Shown: in pieces, positions 16,821-24,922 of the stretch
Numbering within the stretch: the stretch's first letter is position 1
How the letters are laid out: the number at the start of each line of letters is the position of its first letter
NCBI RefSeq assembly: GCF_023023025.1
Contig: NZ_CP095481.1
Location: forward strand, 3,658,001-3,722,000
Length of the DNA stretch: 64,000 nt
Direction: 5' to 3'
Source of the DNA: Amycolatopsis sp. WQ 127309
GTDB taxonomy: Bacteria > Actinomycetota > Actinomycetes > Mycobacteriales > Pseudonocardiaceae
The notes under the pieces: generated by a model
The model's database searches: none
What the model saw: only the letters and a program-made list of their open reading frames with translations
What the model was told of the DNA's origin: nothing
Made by a program: the position numbers and the translations under genes

Positions 16821-17606
16821 TCAACGCTTGAGGATCCCCAGCACGTCGTCGTGCAGGAGGCCGTTCGACGACAGGGCGCTTCCGTTGTCGTAGCGGCCCG
16901 CGCCGTCCAGGTCCGAGAAGCGGCCGCCCGCTTCCGTGACGATCACCTGCGCCGCCGCGACGTCCCAGGGGTTCACGATGCACTCGGCCGCGACGTCCAT
17001 CGCGCCCTCCGCGACCAGGACGTGCTGCCAGAAGTCGCCGAACGCGCGGGACTCCCAGCACGCGTCGAGCAGGTCCAGGTACTTCTCGCGCGAGTGGTAC
17101 TCGCGCCACGAGTTCACGTCCGTGGTGGACACGTAGGCGTCCGAAAGGGAGGAAACGCCGGAAACCGACAGCTGCCGGGTCCCGGCGGAGTCGGACGAGA
17201 ACGCCCCGGCGCCCGTAGCCGCCCACCAACGGCGGCCCAGCAGGGGCGCGCTGATCATGCCGACGACCGGGTCGCCGTCGACCACCAAGGCGATCAGGGT
17301 CGCCCAAACGGGTACACCCCGCAGGAAGTTCTTGGTGCCGTCGATCGGGTCGAGCACCCAGGCCCGGCCGGTCGCGGCCGAGCCGCCGCGCTCCTCGCCG
17401 AGCACGGCGTCTTCCGGCCGCTCCGCCGCCAGCACCGCGCGGATCGCGTCTTCGACGGCGGTGTCCGCGTCGGTCACCGGGGTGCGGTCGGGCTTGCGCT
17501 CCACCCTCAGGTCCAGGGCGCGGAAGCGCGCCGTCGTGATCGCGTCGGCGGCGTCAGCCAGCCGGGTGGCGAGGGCCAGATCATCTCCGTAGCCAGGCAC
17601 GGTCAC
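16821..17606 (-). CDS. hisN: Inositol monophosphatase-family phosphatase, probable histidinol-phosphatase HisN
   Basis: 261 residues of the IMPase superfamily. Metal-binding motifs: VLGEERGG (GEE), WVLDPIDGTKNFLRG (DPIDGT) and NPWDVAAAQVIVTEAGG (WD). TPVTDADTAVE is the N-terminal TDAD site. Length and motif order match the actinobacterial histidinol-phosphate phosphatase HisN (dephosphorylates L-histidinol phosphate in histidine synthesis), with KNFLRGVPVWATLIAL typical of that group. Inositol monophosphatase is the main alternative. It is divergent from the response regulator at 17643. Confidence 0.82.
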   Translation of the reverse strand: MTVPGYGDDLALATRLADAADAITTARFRALDLRVERKPDRTPVTDADTAVEDAIRAVLAAERPEDAVLGEERGGSAATGRAWVLDPIDGTKNFLRGVPVWATLIALVVDGDPVVGMISAPLLGRRWWAATGAGAFSSDSAGTRQLSVSGVSSLSDAYVSTTDVNSWREYHSREKYLDLLDACWESRAFGDFWQHVLVAEGAMDVAAECIVNPWDVAAAQVIVTEAGGRFSDLDGAGRYDNGSALSSNGLLHDDVLGILKR

Positions 17607-17642
17607 GATGGTTTCACGCCTCCCCGCCGTAGAGTTGGCCAG

Positions 17643-18344
17643 GTGAGCATGGTCCTACTCGCCGAAGACGATCCGGCTATCGCCGAACCGCTCTCCCGCG
17701 CCCTCGAACGTGAGGGATACGAGATCCACGTCGTCACCGACGGCCCTTCGGTGCTCGACGCCACCGCCGCCCAGCGCGTCGACCTGCTCGTCCTGGACCT
17801 GGGGCTGCCCGGGATGGACGGGCTGGAGGTCTGCCGGCGCCTCCGGGCCAACGGCACCGAGCTGCCCGTCCTGATGCTCACGGCCCGGACCGACGAGGTC
17901 GACTTCGTCGTCGGCCTCGACGCCGGGGCCGACGACTACGTCGCCAAGCCGTTCCGGCTGGCCGAGCTCCTCGCCCGGATCCGCGCGCTGCTGCGCCGCC
18001 GGGTGCCCGAGGTGCTCGAGGCCGGCGGGGTCCGGATGGACCTCGGCGCCCGGCTCGTGACCGTCGACCTGCACGAGGTGCAGCTGGCGAACAAGGAGTT
18101 CGAGCTGCTGCGCGTCCTGATGACCCGCGCCGGGCAGGTCGTCAGCCGCGACGAGATCCTCGCCGAGGTGTGGAACGACCTCGAGTCGAAGACGTCCAAG
18201 ACGCTCGACATGCACATGTCGTGGCTGCGGCGGAAGCTCGCCATCGCCGCCGACGAGGCCGCCGGGCGCACCAGCAAGACCCACGACGGCGAACGGCGGA
18301 TCGCCACGGTCCGCGGCGTCGGCTTCCGCTTCAACGCCGAATAA
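17643..18344 (+). CDS. OmpR-family response regulator
   Basis: 233 residues. The receiver has the acidic pair EDD near residue 8, the phospho-acceptor in LLVLDLGLPGMDG, the Thr in LMLTARTD and Lys in DYVAKPF. The C-terminal winged helix covers VTVDLHEVQLANKEFELLRVL to TVRGVGFRFN. GTG 17643 or ATG 17649 could start it; neither has a decisive ribosome binding site. The histidine kinase starts three bases after its stop, so they form a single transcription unit. Confidence 0.93.
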   Translation: MSMVLLAEDDPAIAEPLSRALEREGYEIHVVTDGPSVLDATAAQRVDLLVLDLGLPGMDGLEVCRRLRANGTELPVLMLTARTDEVDFVVGLDAGADDYVAKPFRLAELLARIRALLRRRVPEVLEAGGVRMDLGARLVTVDLHEVQLANKEFELLRVLMTRAGQVVSRDEILAEVWNDLESKTSKTLDMHMSWLRRKLAIAADEAAGRTSKTHDGERRIATVRGVGFRFNAE

Positions 18345-18347
18345 GCC

Positions 18348-19631
18348 GTGCGCCGCCGCATCCTGCTGGCCATCCTCCTCGCCGTCGCGGTCACCGCGGC
18401 GGTGCTCGGTACCCCGCTGGGCATCGTCGCGAGCTGGCAGATCGAATCGAGCTACCGGGAGACGCTCGCGGAAAACGCGCGCGCGGCGGCGGCGATCCTC
18501 GACACCGAGATCGCGAACGGCGAGGAGATCGACCTCGACCAGGTGCGGGCCGCGGTCCCGGTCAACGGCCTGCTGACCGTCCGCGCCAGCAACCAGATCG
18601 AGAAGCGCTACGGCAGCGACCCGGGCCCCGACACCGTCACCGAGACGGCCGACCTGGCCCGCGACGGCAAGGTCGAGATCGCCGTCCCGGCCGGCCCGAT
18701 GCACGAGCGGCAGACGACGGTGACGCTCGTCGTCATCCTGCTGGTGCTGCTGTCGATCACCACCGGCGCGGTGGTGGCGCTGGTGACGGCCCGGCGGCTG
18801 GCCAAACCGCTGCGGCACGTCGCCGAACGCGCGTCCCGGCTCGGCGGCGGCGACTTCCGGCCCGACCCCAGCCGCTACGGCGTCGGCGAGCTCGACATGG
18901 TCGCCGAGGCGCTGGACGCGTCCGGCACCGCGCTCGCCCAGCTCGTCCAGCGGGAACGGCAGCTGGTCGGGGACGTCTCGCACCAGCTGCGCAGCCGGCT
19001 GACGGCGTTGCAGCTGCGGCTCGAACCGCTCACCGTCCACCCGGACGGCGAAGTGGCCGACGAGTCGAAGGCGGCCCAGGAGCAGGCGGACAGGCTCGCC
19101 GAGGCGCTCGAAGGGCTGCTGGCGGCCGCGCGCGCCGCGCGTGAGGTCGGCGCCGAACCCGTCGACCTGCCGAACCAGCTGCCCAAGATGGCGCAGGAGT
19201 GGCGCGAGCTGCTCCGCTCGGAGGGCCGCAACCTGCGGATGCGCGTCGCCGACGGCCTGATGGCGCGGGCCACGCCCGGGCGCCTGCGCGAGGTCATCGG
19301 CGTCCTGCTGGACAACGCGCTGCGCCACGGCTCGGGCACGGTCAGCGTGGTCGCCCGCCGCGGCGACGCCGAGGGCACGGTGGTCGTCGAGGTCAGCGAC
19401 ACCGGCTCCGGCGTCCCCGACGAGCTCGCCCCGCACATCTTCGAACGCGGTTTCTCCGGCGGCGGCTCCACCGGCGTCGGGCTGGCGCTGGCCCGGGCCC
19501 TGGTCGAGGCCGACGGCGGCCGGCTGGAGCTGTCGAACCGCCGTCCGGCCGTGTTCAGCCTGTTCCTCAAGGTCCCCAAGCCGAGCGACGTCCCCGAGGT
19601 GCGCTGGCCCGCCGAGCGCGTCCCGCGTTAA
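18348..19631 (+). CDS. Sensor histidine kinase
   Basis: 427 residues from GTG 18348. First membrane span LLAILLAVAVTAAVLGTPLGI (about 5-25), an extracytoplasmic loop to about 120, second span VTLVVILLVLLSITTGAVVAL, then HAMP (RLAKPLRHVAERASRL). The HisKA box is LVGDVSHQLRSRLTAL (His about 209). The ATPase has the N box (VLLDNALRHG), G1 (VSDTGSGVPDELAPHIFERGFSG) and G2 (STGVGLALARALVEADGG). The loop has no recognisable ligand domain, so the signal is unknown. It pairs with the preceding OmpR regulator. The end overlaps the convergent Pvc16-like gene by four bases. Confidence 0.93.
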   Translation: MRRRILLAILLAVAVTAAVLGTPLGIVASWQIESSYRETLAENARAAAAILDTEIANGEEIDLDQVRAAVPVNGLLTVRASNQIEKRYGSDPGPDTVTETADLARDGKVEIAVPAGPMHERQTTVTLVVILLVLLSITTGAVVALVTARRLAKPLRHVAERASRLGGGDFRPDPSRYGVGELDMVAEALDASGTALAQLVQRERQLVGDVSHQLRSRLTALQLRLEPLTVHPDGEVADESKAAQEQADRLAEALEGLLAAARAAREVGAEPVDLPNQLPKMAQEWRELLRSEGRNLRMRVADGLMARATPGRLREVIGVLLDNALRHGSGTVSVVARRGDAEGTVVVEVSDTGSGVPDELAPHIFERGFSGGGSTGVGLALARALVEADGGRLELSNRRPAVFSLFLKVPKPSDVPEVRWPAERVPR

Positions 19632-20032
19632 CCGATGTCGGCCGTCACGAGCAGGACGAACCCGGCTCGCGCGGGCATGCCGAGGCTCGTCCACAGCTGG
19701 GCCGGATCGGTCGCGCCCAGCTCCACCCGCAGCGGCGATTCGGCGCTGAGGACGGCGTTCAGCGCGGCGTCGAGCAGGTCGTGCTCCTCCCGGACCGCCC
19801 CGGCCCGCGCGGTGACGAGGTAGGAAAGCGCGCAGCGCCGGGCCGCGCGCTTCCCCTCCCTCTCTTCTTCCGCCCCGACGGCGTCGCGCAGCGCGAAGAG
19901 GAACAGCTCCACGCTCCGCACCTGCGACTCCGTCTGCCAGGCCGGTTTCGGCGGATCGAGCCGGATCTGCGTCCCCGCGGGCAGGCAGGGGCGCAGCAGC
20001 CGGCACAAGGCGTCGTCGACCTGGGCGATCAT
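19628..20032 (-). CDS. Pvc16-like (DUF4255) protein
   Basis: 134 residues. VDDALCRLLRPCLPAG, LDPPKPAWQTESQVRSVELFLFALRD, ALSYLVTARAG and EHDLLDAALNAVLSAESPL followed by LWTSLGMPARAGFVLLVTADI follow the Pvc16/DUF4255 N-terminal pattern, known from caps of contractile injection systems and from actinobacterial regulator-linked operons. At 134 residues it is shorter than usual (about 180-200). It starts three bases after the stop of the LuxR gene, so it belongs to that operon. No sheath, tube or baseplate gene is in the window, so it stands alone here. Confidence 0.62.
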   Translation of the reverse strand: MIAQVDDALCRLLRPCLPAGTQIRLDPPKPAWQTESQVRSVELFLFALRDAVGAEEEREGKRAARRCALSYLVTARAGAVREEHDLLDAALNAVLSAESPLRVELGATDPAQLWTSLGMPARAGFVLLVTADIG

Positions 20033-20035
20033 GGG

Positions 20036-20668
20036 TCACATCAGCCCTTCGCGGAGGGCGTAGGCGACCGCGTGCGACCGGTTGCGCAGCTGGAACCGGT
20101 TGGTCACGTCGTGCAGGATGCTCTTCACCGTGCGCTGCGAGTAGCTCAGCCGGTCGGCGATCTCCTGCGTCGAACACCCGGCCGCGACCAGGCGCAGCAC
20201 CTCCGTCTCGCGGTTGCTCATGCCGCCCGCGGACAGGCCGCGCGGCTCGAGCACCTGGCGCTGCAGGCGGGACACCCGGTTCAGCAGCCGGCCGAGCAGG
20301 TCGGGAGGCAGAGCACCCTCGCCGGCCGCGGCGGCCTTGATCAGCCGGACGAGCACCTCCGGGCCGGCGTCGGCGCGGCGGGCGACCACGCAGACGCCGT
20401 GCTCGACGGCGCCCAGGACATCGTTGTCGTCGACCTCGCCCGCGACCAGCACGATCCGGGTGAAGCCCTGGTGGTGCAGCGCGGACAGCAGCCGGGTCAT
20501 CGGCTCGTCGAGCCGGTCGGCGACCAGCAGCGCGACCCCCGCCGACGCCGCCGGGTCCCCGTCCACCACCCGGACGTCGGCACGCGAACGCAGCGCCACG
20601 CAGACGCCGTTGTGCAGGATCGGATCGGTGGCACGCACCACCACCGGCGTCCGGTCGGATTCGAACAT
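20036..20668 (-). CDS. LuxR-type regulator with degenerate receiver-like domain
   Basis: 210 residues. The C-terminal 65 residues are a GerE/LuxR helix-turn-helix (MSNRETEVLRLVAAG, STQEIADRLSYSQRTVKSIL). The N-terminal part has the length and rhythm of a receiver, but the acidic pocket is changed: ATDPILHNG replaces DDHPL, and VALLVADRLDEP carries no clear phospho-acceptor in the usual D-x-x-M-P setting. It likely does not use phosphorylation. Start is ATG 20668, after a GGGGGG run. It sits between a canonical NarL regulator and the Pvc16-like gene. Confidence 0.82.
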   Translation of the reverse strand: MFESDRTPVVVRATDPILHNGVCVALRSRADVRVVDGDPAASAGVALLVADRLDEPMTRLLSALHHQGFTRIVLVAGEVDDNDVLGAVEHGVCVVARRADAGPEVLVRLIKAAAAGEGALPPDLLGRLLNRVSRLQRQVLEPRGLSAGGMSNRETEVLRLVAAGCSTQEIADRLSYSQRTVKSILHDVTNRFQLRNRSHAVAYALREGLM

Positions 20669-20760
20669 CGCCCCCCATTCCCCTCGCCCGGTGCAGGCCC
20701 TCCAGCCTGCCCGCCGGGGTGTCCCGGGCGCATGGGACCGGTGTCCCGATGTCGCCCGGG

Positions 20761-21411
20761 TCAGGGGAGCCCGAGGCCGGCTTCGCGGGCCCGGACGATC
20801 GCCTCGGCCCGGTCCGCGACGTGCAGCTTGGCGAAGACGTTCGAGATGTGGTTGCGCACCGTTTTCGGGCTCAGGCACAGCATGTTCGCGATGACGCCGT
20901 TGTTGTGCCCGGCCGCGATCAGCGAAAGCACTTCGCGCTCGCGCCCGGTCAGCTCCGGGAACACCGGGTCGCTGACCGGCGGCGGCCGGCTGAAGAAACC
21001 GAGGACGCGGTTGGCGACGTCGGGCCCGAAGATCGCCTCGCCGCGCGCCACCGCGCGCACGGCCCGCACGATCTCGTCCGGCTCGGCGTCCTTGAGCAGG
21101 TAACCGCGGGCGCCGGCGCGCATCGCCGCGAAGACCGACTCGCTTTCGTCGGCCATCGTCAGCATCAGCACGCTGGCGTCCGGGCACTCGGCCACGATGT
21201 GCCGGGTCGCCTGGATCCCGGACAGGTCCGGCAGGTGCAGGTCCATCACCACGACGTCCGGGCGCAGCGCCGCGGCCGCGCTGATCGCGTTCGCGCCGCT
21301 CGCCGCCTCGCCCGCGACCTCGATGCCGGGCTCGGCGGCCAGCAGCGTGCACACGCCGAAGCGGAACAGCGGGTGGTCGTCCACGACGAGGACGCGCAAG
21401 CCGCCGGCCAC
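20761..21411 (-). CDS. NarL/FixJ-family response regulator
   Basis: 216 residues. Receiver: VLVVDDHPLFRFGV, acceptor Asp in VVVMDLHLPDLSG, Thr in VLMLTMADE and Lys in GYLLKDAEPDEI. The GerE helix-turn-helix is FPELTGREREVLSLIAAGH to LSPKTVRNHISNVFAKL. GTG 21411 is preferred over GTG 21420 because a GGGGAGG sits eight bases upstream of it and touches the other. No kinase is adjacent on this strand; the OmpR-type pair at 17.6-19.6 kb is a different family. It heads an operon with the second LuxR gene (92-base gap). Confidence 0.9.
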   Translation of the reverse strand: MAGGLRVLVVDDHPLFRFGVCTLLAAEPGIEVAGEAASGANAISAAAALRPDVVVMDLHLPDLSGIQATRHIVAECPDASVLMLTMADESESVFAAMRAGARGYLLKDAEPDEIVRAVRAVARGEAIFGPDVANRVLGFFSRPPPVSDPVFPELTGREREVLSLIAAGHNNGVIANMLCLSPKTVRNHISNVFAKLHVADRAEAIVRAREAGLGLP

Positions 21412-21430
21412 CCGCCTCACCTCCCCGCCG

Positions 21431-22279
21431 TCACCCCCGGTAATGGTAGGTGAACGCGGCCGCGTTCTCACGCGCCCAATCGGTGAAGGTCAGCGGCGGC
21501 CGGCCGAGCAGCCGCTCGACGGTGCCGAAGACGACGTGCTCGTGATCGGCGGACGCCTGCTTCAGCGCGAAGAAGCCGTCGACGGCTTCGGCGGGCCAGC
21601 CGTACATGCGCGTCATGCGTTGGCGGGCCGCGCTTTCCGACTCTTCGACGTACTCGATCTCGCGGCCGAGTGCGTCCGACAGGATCGCGACCTGCCGTTC
21701 GGTGGTGAGCGCCTCGCCGCCGGTGAGTTCGTAGGTCGCGCCTTCGTGGCCGGACGTCGTGAGCGCGAGCGTCGCGACCGCGGCGATGTCCCGGACGTGC
21801 ACCAGCGCGGACGCCGGGTCGCCTTCGGGCACGTACACGGCGTTCTCCTCGCGAATGGTGCGCAGCCAGGCGAAGCGGTTGTCCATGAACGCGCCGGGCC
21901 GCAGGATCGTCCACGCCGGACCGGCTTCGCGCACGGCCTGCTCGGCTTCGGCGTGGGCCAGCGTGATCGGATCCGTCTGTCCGAAGTGGACACCGGTGGT
22001 GGACAGCTTGACGAGGTGGGTGACACCAGCGTTCGCGGCGGCCTTCGCGATGGCTCCTTCGTGCTGGAACCCTTGCGTGAGCACGAAAACGCGGTCCGCG
22101 CCGGCGAGCAGCGCGGGCAGGTCGGCGGTGTGGAGGTCGGCCTGGACGACGTCGGCGCGCGGGTCGATCCGGGCCTTGGCCGGGTCACGCGTCAGCGCGC
22201 GGACCGCGGCACCGGCGTCGAGCAGGGCGGGGACGAGGGCGCGGCCGACCTTGCCGGTGGCGCCGAGGACGAAGATCAT
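21431..22279 (-). CDS. NmrA-like NAD(P)-binding protein (azoreductase/quinone-reductase type)
   Basis: 282 residues of the atypical SDR NmrA/HSCARG group. N-terminal GxxGxxG-type motif (MIFVLGATGKVGRALVPALL), TRD after beta-2, then HLVKLSTTGVHFG and ILRPGAFMDNRF, as in QOR2/YtfG-like and regulatory NmrA proteins. It lacks the SDR Tyr-x-x-x-Lys. These proteins either reduce quinones or sense NADP redox state. It starts 10 bases after the MFS gene stop and shares its promoter. Confidence 0.85.
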   Translation of the reverse strand: MIFVLGATGKVGRALVPALLDAGAAVRALTRDPAKARIDPRADVVQADLHTADLPALLAGADRVFVLTQGFQHEGAIAKAAANAGVTHLVKLSTTGVHFGQTDPITLAHAEAEQAVREAGPAWTILRPGAFMDNRFAWLRTIREENAVYVPEGDPASALVHVRDIAAVATLALTTSGHEGATYELTGGEALTTERQVAILSDALGREIEYVEESESAARQRMTRMYGWPAEAVDGFFALKQASADHEHVVFGTVERLLGRPPLTFTDWARENAAAFTYHYRG

Positions 22280-22289
22280 CAGGGTTCTC

Positions 22290-23597
22290 CTAGTGGTGGT
22301 CGCGGAGCGGCACGTGCGGGAGCGCGAACGCCGTGACGAGGGCGAGCGCGAGCACGGGCAGCAGGGCGAGGAAGACGCCGTGGGTCCCGGCGCCGTAAGC
22401 GAAGCCGAGCGCGACCGGGCCGAGGGCCGAGCCGAGCGCGCGGGCGAGGTTGATGCCGGCGGCGACCGCGCCCCGGTCCGCGGCCGGCGCCGTGTTCTGC
22501 GTGGCCATCGCGAGAACCTGCAGGTTCAGCCCGGCCGCGAGACCGAAGACGACGAGGCAGGACAGGACGAGCGGCAGCCCGTGCACCGTGGTGAGGCCGA
22601 GCATCGCCAGGAGCCCGAGCGCCATGCTGAGCCGCGGCGCCCAGCGATAGTGGCCGGTGCGGGCGATGACCCGGCTCGCGACGGCCGACGAGACCGCCAC
22701 GGCGATCGTCATCGGCACGAGCCGCAGGCCGCCTTCCGCCGGGCCGGCGTCGGCCTGCAGGAAGACCGCGACGTAGTTAATCGAGCCGAGGAAGGCGAAC
22801 CCGGCGAGCACGCTGAGCACGACGGACACCGAGAACGTGCGGTCCCGGAACAGCCGCAGCGGGAGGACTGGCGCTTTCACCCGTCGTTTGACGAGCACGA
22901 AGGTGACGGCGGCCGCGGCACCGAGGGGGATCGACCACGGCGTCAGCAGCGTGAACCCGGTGATCGTCACCCCGAGCAGGACGACACCGGCGAAGTCGAA
23001 CGGCGCGTCCCTGCGCCGCCGCGGCAGGTCGAGGTTCTTGAGCAGCGCGACGGCGACCAGGCCGAGCGGCAGGTTGACCAGGAAGATCGACCGCCACCCG
23101 GTCAGGCCGGTGAGCAGCCCACCGACGACCGGACCCGCGAGCGAGGCGACGGCGAAGCAGATCGAGAACCACCCGAAGTACTTCGCGCCTTCGCGGGGCG
23201 TGAACATCTCGCCGAGCGAAGCGCCGACGGAGACGAAGAGACCGCCGGAGCCGGCGCCCTGCAGGACGCGGCCGGCGACCAGCAGGCCGGCCGACGGCGC
23301 CAGGCCGCAGGCGAGCGAACCGAGCAGGAAGAGGGCGAGCGCGCCCAGGAGCACACGTTTGCGCCCGAAGACGTCACCGAGCTTGCCGTAGAGCGGCGCG
23401 GTGACGCTCCCGGCGAGCAGGTAGGCGGTGGTGACCCAGGCGTACGCCCCGGTCCCGCCGAACTCGGCGGCGATCCGCGGCAGGGCGGTGGCGACGACCT
23501 GGGCGTCGAGCATCGCGAGGAAAACGGACAGGAACAGCCCGACGAGGGCCGGCTTTTTGACATGTTTCTGGGCGCGCGAAGGCGCGGTTGTGATCAA
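22290..23597 (-). CDS. MFS drug-export transporter (DHA2, 14-span type)
   Basis: About 435 residues. Span 1 carries the DHA2 motif (LDAQVVATALPRIAAEFGG), followed by GKLGDVFGRKRVLLG (motif A) and RVLQGAGSGGLFVS. About 14 hydrophobic segments can be counted, as in EmrB/QacA-type proton-coupled drug exporters. TTG 23597 is chosen: GAGGA lies seven bases upstream and the next residues (ITTAPSRAQKHVKKPALVGLF) are normal for the family; an open extension to 23768 is low-complexity. The NmrA gene follows in the same operon. A candidate operator lies 180 bases upstream. Confidence 0.87.
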   Translation of the reverse strand: MITTAPSRAQKHVKKPALVGLFLSVFLAMLDAQVVATALPRIAAEFGGTGAYAWVTTAYLLAGSVTAPLYGKLGDVFGRKRVLLGALALFLLGSLACGLAPSAGLLVAGRVLQGAGSGGLFVSVGASLGEMFTPREGAKYFGWFSICFAVASLAGPVVGGLLTGLTGWRSIFLVNLPLGLVAVALLKNLDLPRRRRDAPFDFAGVVLLGVTITGFTLLTPWSIPLGAAAAVTFVLVKRRVKAPVLPLRLFRDRTFSVSVVLSVLAGFAFLGSINYVAVFLQADAGPAEGGLRLVPMTIAVAVSSAVASRVIARTGHYRWAPRLSMALGLLAMLGLTTVHGLPLVLSCLVVFGLAAGLNLQVLAMATQNTAPAADRGAVAAGINLARALGSALGPVALGFAYGAGTHGVFLALLPVLALALVTAFALPHVPLRDHH

Positions 23598-23778
23598 GGG
23601 ATGTCCTCGTGAAGAAGGGACGAGAGATGTCCGGACGCGTCGAAAAACGCGTCCCGTCGAGTCGGGAAAAGGCTCCATCGTCACCCGCGGACGGGTGCGA
23701 CCTCTTCGCGCTCGGAAACCACCTCGAATCGTCCCGCTCGCCCGGCCGAACCCGGACGGCGTCCTCATGAAGGAACAC

Positions 23779-23810
23779 TGACAGAGTTGACTGTAGACAA
23801 CTACATGTCA
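23779..23810. promoter_or_regulatory. AT-rich inverted repeat upstream of the MFS-NmrA operon
   Basis: TGACA-GTTG and CAAC-TGTCA form an imperfect dyad (23779-23810), with GTTGACTGTAGACAAC as the inner part. This is the most AT-rich patch in the 239-base gap between the transporter start (23597) and the GtrA stop (23837). Such sites are bound by MarR or TetR repressors of drug pumps; no such gene adjoins it. TTGACT inside could be a -35 element. The remaining gap shows nothing else. Confidence 0.45.
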
Positions 23811-23836
23811 GGAGACAAGTACTTTTCGGAGAGCGC

Positions 23837-24364
23837 TCAGCGCAGGCGGGTCACGTCACCGTTGTCGCGCCGGCGCTCGCCCAGCTCGTCCGGGAAGACC
23901 CACTTCTTGAAGCCCCAGAAGCGGAAGAACATCGCCAGCAGCATGCCGATGATCGACCCGCTCGCGAAGTCCGCGACCTCCATCACCAGCCGCGTGACGT
24001 GCGGGACTTCGAGGTCCAGCACGTACCGCGAGACGTACAGCGGGATCAGGTTCACCACGACGGCGACGCCGCTGATCACGAAGAACAGCGCGGCCTCGTG
24101 GGTGCGTTCCCGGCCGCCGCGGGTGCGGAACGACCACTCGCGGTTGAGGATGTACGACACGATCGTCGCGACGATGATCGCGATCGCCTTCGCCGTGGTC
24201 GGTTTCGACTCCAGCACGCTCAGCTTGAGGAAGTACCAGACGCCGTTGTCGACCACGAACGTCGTGCCGCCCACGATCGCGAACTTCAGCAGCTCCCGGT
24301 GCTTGATCAGCACCGAACGCAGTGGCTCCGGCGTGCGCTTGAGCACGGTCTCCACAACGGTCAC
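23837..24364 (-). CDS. GtrA-family membrane protein (copy 1)
   Basis: 175 residues with four membrane spans. GtrA signs: LLKFAIVGGTTFVVDNGVWYFL, NREWSFRTRGGRER, and the final span followed by FWGFKKWVFPDE. GtrA proteins are thought to flip polyprenyl-phosphate-linked sugars across the membrane. A paralog lies 38 bases upstream on the same strand (24403-24912), and two GT87 transferases, which use such lipid-linked sugars, lie at 28.3-30.9 kb. In M. tuberculosis a GtrA gene (Rv3277) sits next to purK. Confidence 0.9.
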   Translation of the reverse strand: MTVVETVLKRTPEPLRSVLIKHRELLKFAIVGGTTFVVDNGVWYFLKLSVLESKPTTAKAIAIIVATIVSYILNREWSFRTRGGRERTHEAALFFVISGVAVVVNLIPLYVSRYVLDLEVPHVTRLVMEVADFASGSIIGMLLAMFFRFWGFKKWVFPDELGERRRDNGDVTRLR

Positions 24365-24402
24365 ACGACCCAGTCTAGGAGCACACCGCCGTGACCTGTG
24401 GT

Positions 24403-24912
24403 TCAGGCGGCCTTGCTGCCGTGAATGTCCGGATCATCCGCGGCTTCGGCGGCCGTGGCGACGGTGCGGGCGTCCTCGTCCGGGAAGACCCACTTCTTGA
24501 ACGCCCACCAGCGGAACACCGTGCCGAGCAGGGTGCCGATGATGATGCCGCTGACGAAGTCGGCCACCTCGACGCCGAGCGGCGACAGCTGCGGCGCCTG
24601 CAGGTGCAGGACGTACCGCGAGAACCACTGCGGCAGCGCGTTCAGGCCCAGCGCGATCCCGCTGATCAGGAAGAACAGTGCGGCCTCGTGGTGGCGCTCG
24701 CGGCCGCCGCGGGTGCGGAACGACCACTCGCGGTTGGCGACGTAGGAAAAGATCGTCGCGACCAGGACGCCGATCATCAGCGCCGTGACCGGGTGGGTCC
24801 GCAGCACGGTGAACTTCAAGCCGTAGTTGACGGACATCGTGATCACGAAGCTGATCCCGCCGACAACGGCGAAGCGGAGGAGCTCGCGATGCTTTTTCAG
24901 CAGCTCGCGCAC
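24403..24912 (-). CDS. GtrA-family membrane protein (copy 2)
   Basis: 169 residues, four spans, GTG start at 24912. It is a tandem paralog of the 23837-24364 gene: both begin (L)KKHRELLxFAxVGG and share NREWSFRTRGGRER, HEAALFF and the tail FKKWVFPDE, so they come from one duplication. It differs in span 2 and in the polar tail (TVATAAEAADDPDIHG). It begins 10 bases after the stop of the sigma/anti-sigma fusion, so all three may be one transcript. Confidence 0.9.
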   Translation of the reverse strand: MRELLKKHRELLRFAVVGGISFVITMSVNYGLKFTVLRTHPVTALMIGVLVATIFSYVANREWSFRTRGGRERHHEAALFFLISGIALGLNALPQWFSRYVLHLQAPQLSPLGVEVADFVSGIIIGTLLGTVFRWWAFKKWVFPDEDARTVATAAEAADDPDIHGSKAA

Positions 24913-24922
24913 CGCGCGGACG

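Noticed and set aside
14151..18344. Very long open frame (about 1400 codons) on the + strand
   Set aside because: It runs antisense to the GH92 and HisN genes with biased GC-rich composition and only becomes a real protein at 17643, where the response regulator begins.
17655..20678. Long open frame on the - strand over the two-component system
   Set aside because: It is antisense to the response regulator and kinase and out of frame with the Pvc16-like and LuxR genes; residues are an Arg/Gly/Ala-rich mixture with no motif.
22290..23768. Longer start for the MFS transporter at 23768
   Set aside because: The extra 57 residues are Arg/Pro-rich and not MFS-like; TTG 23597 has a good GAGGA and an N-terminus normal for the family.
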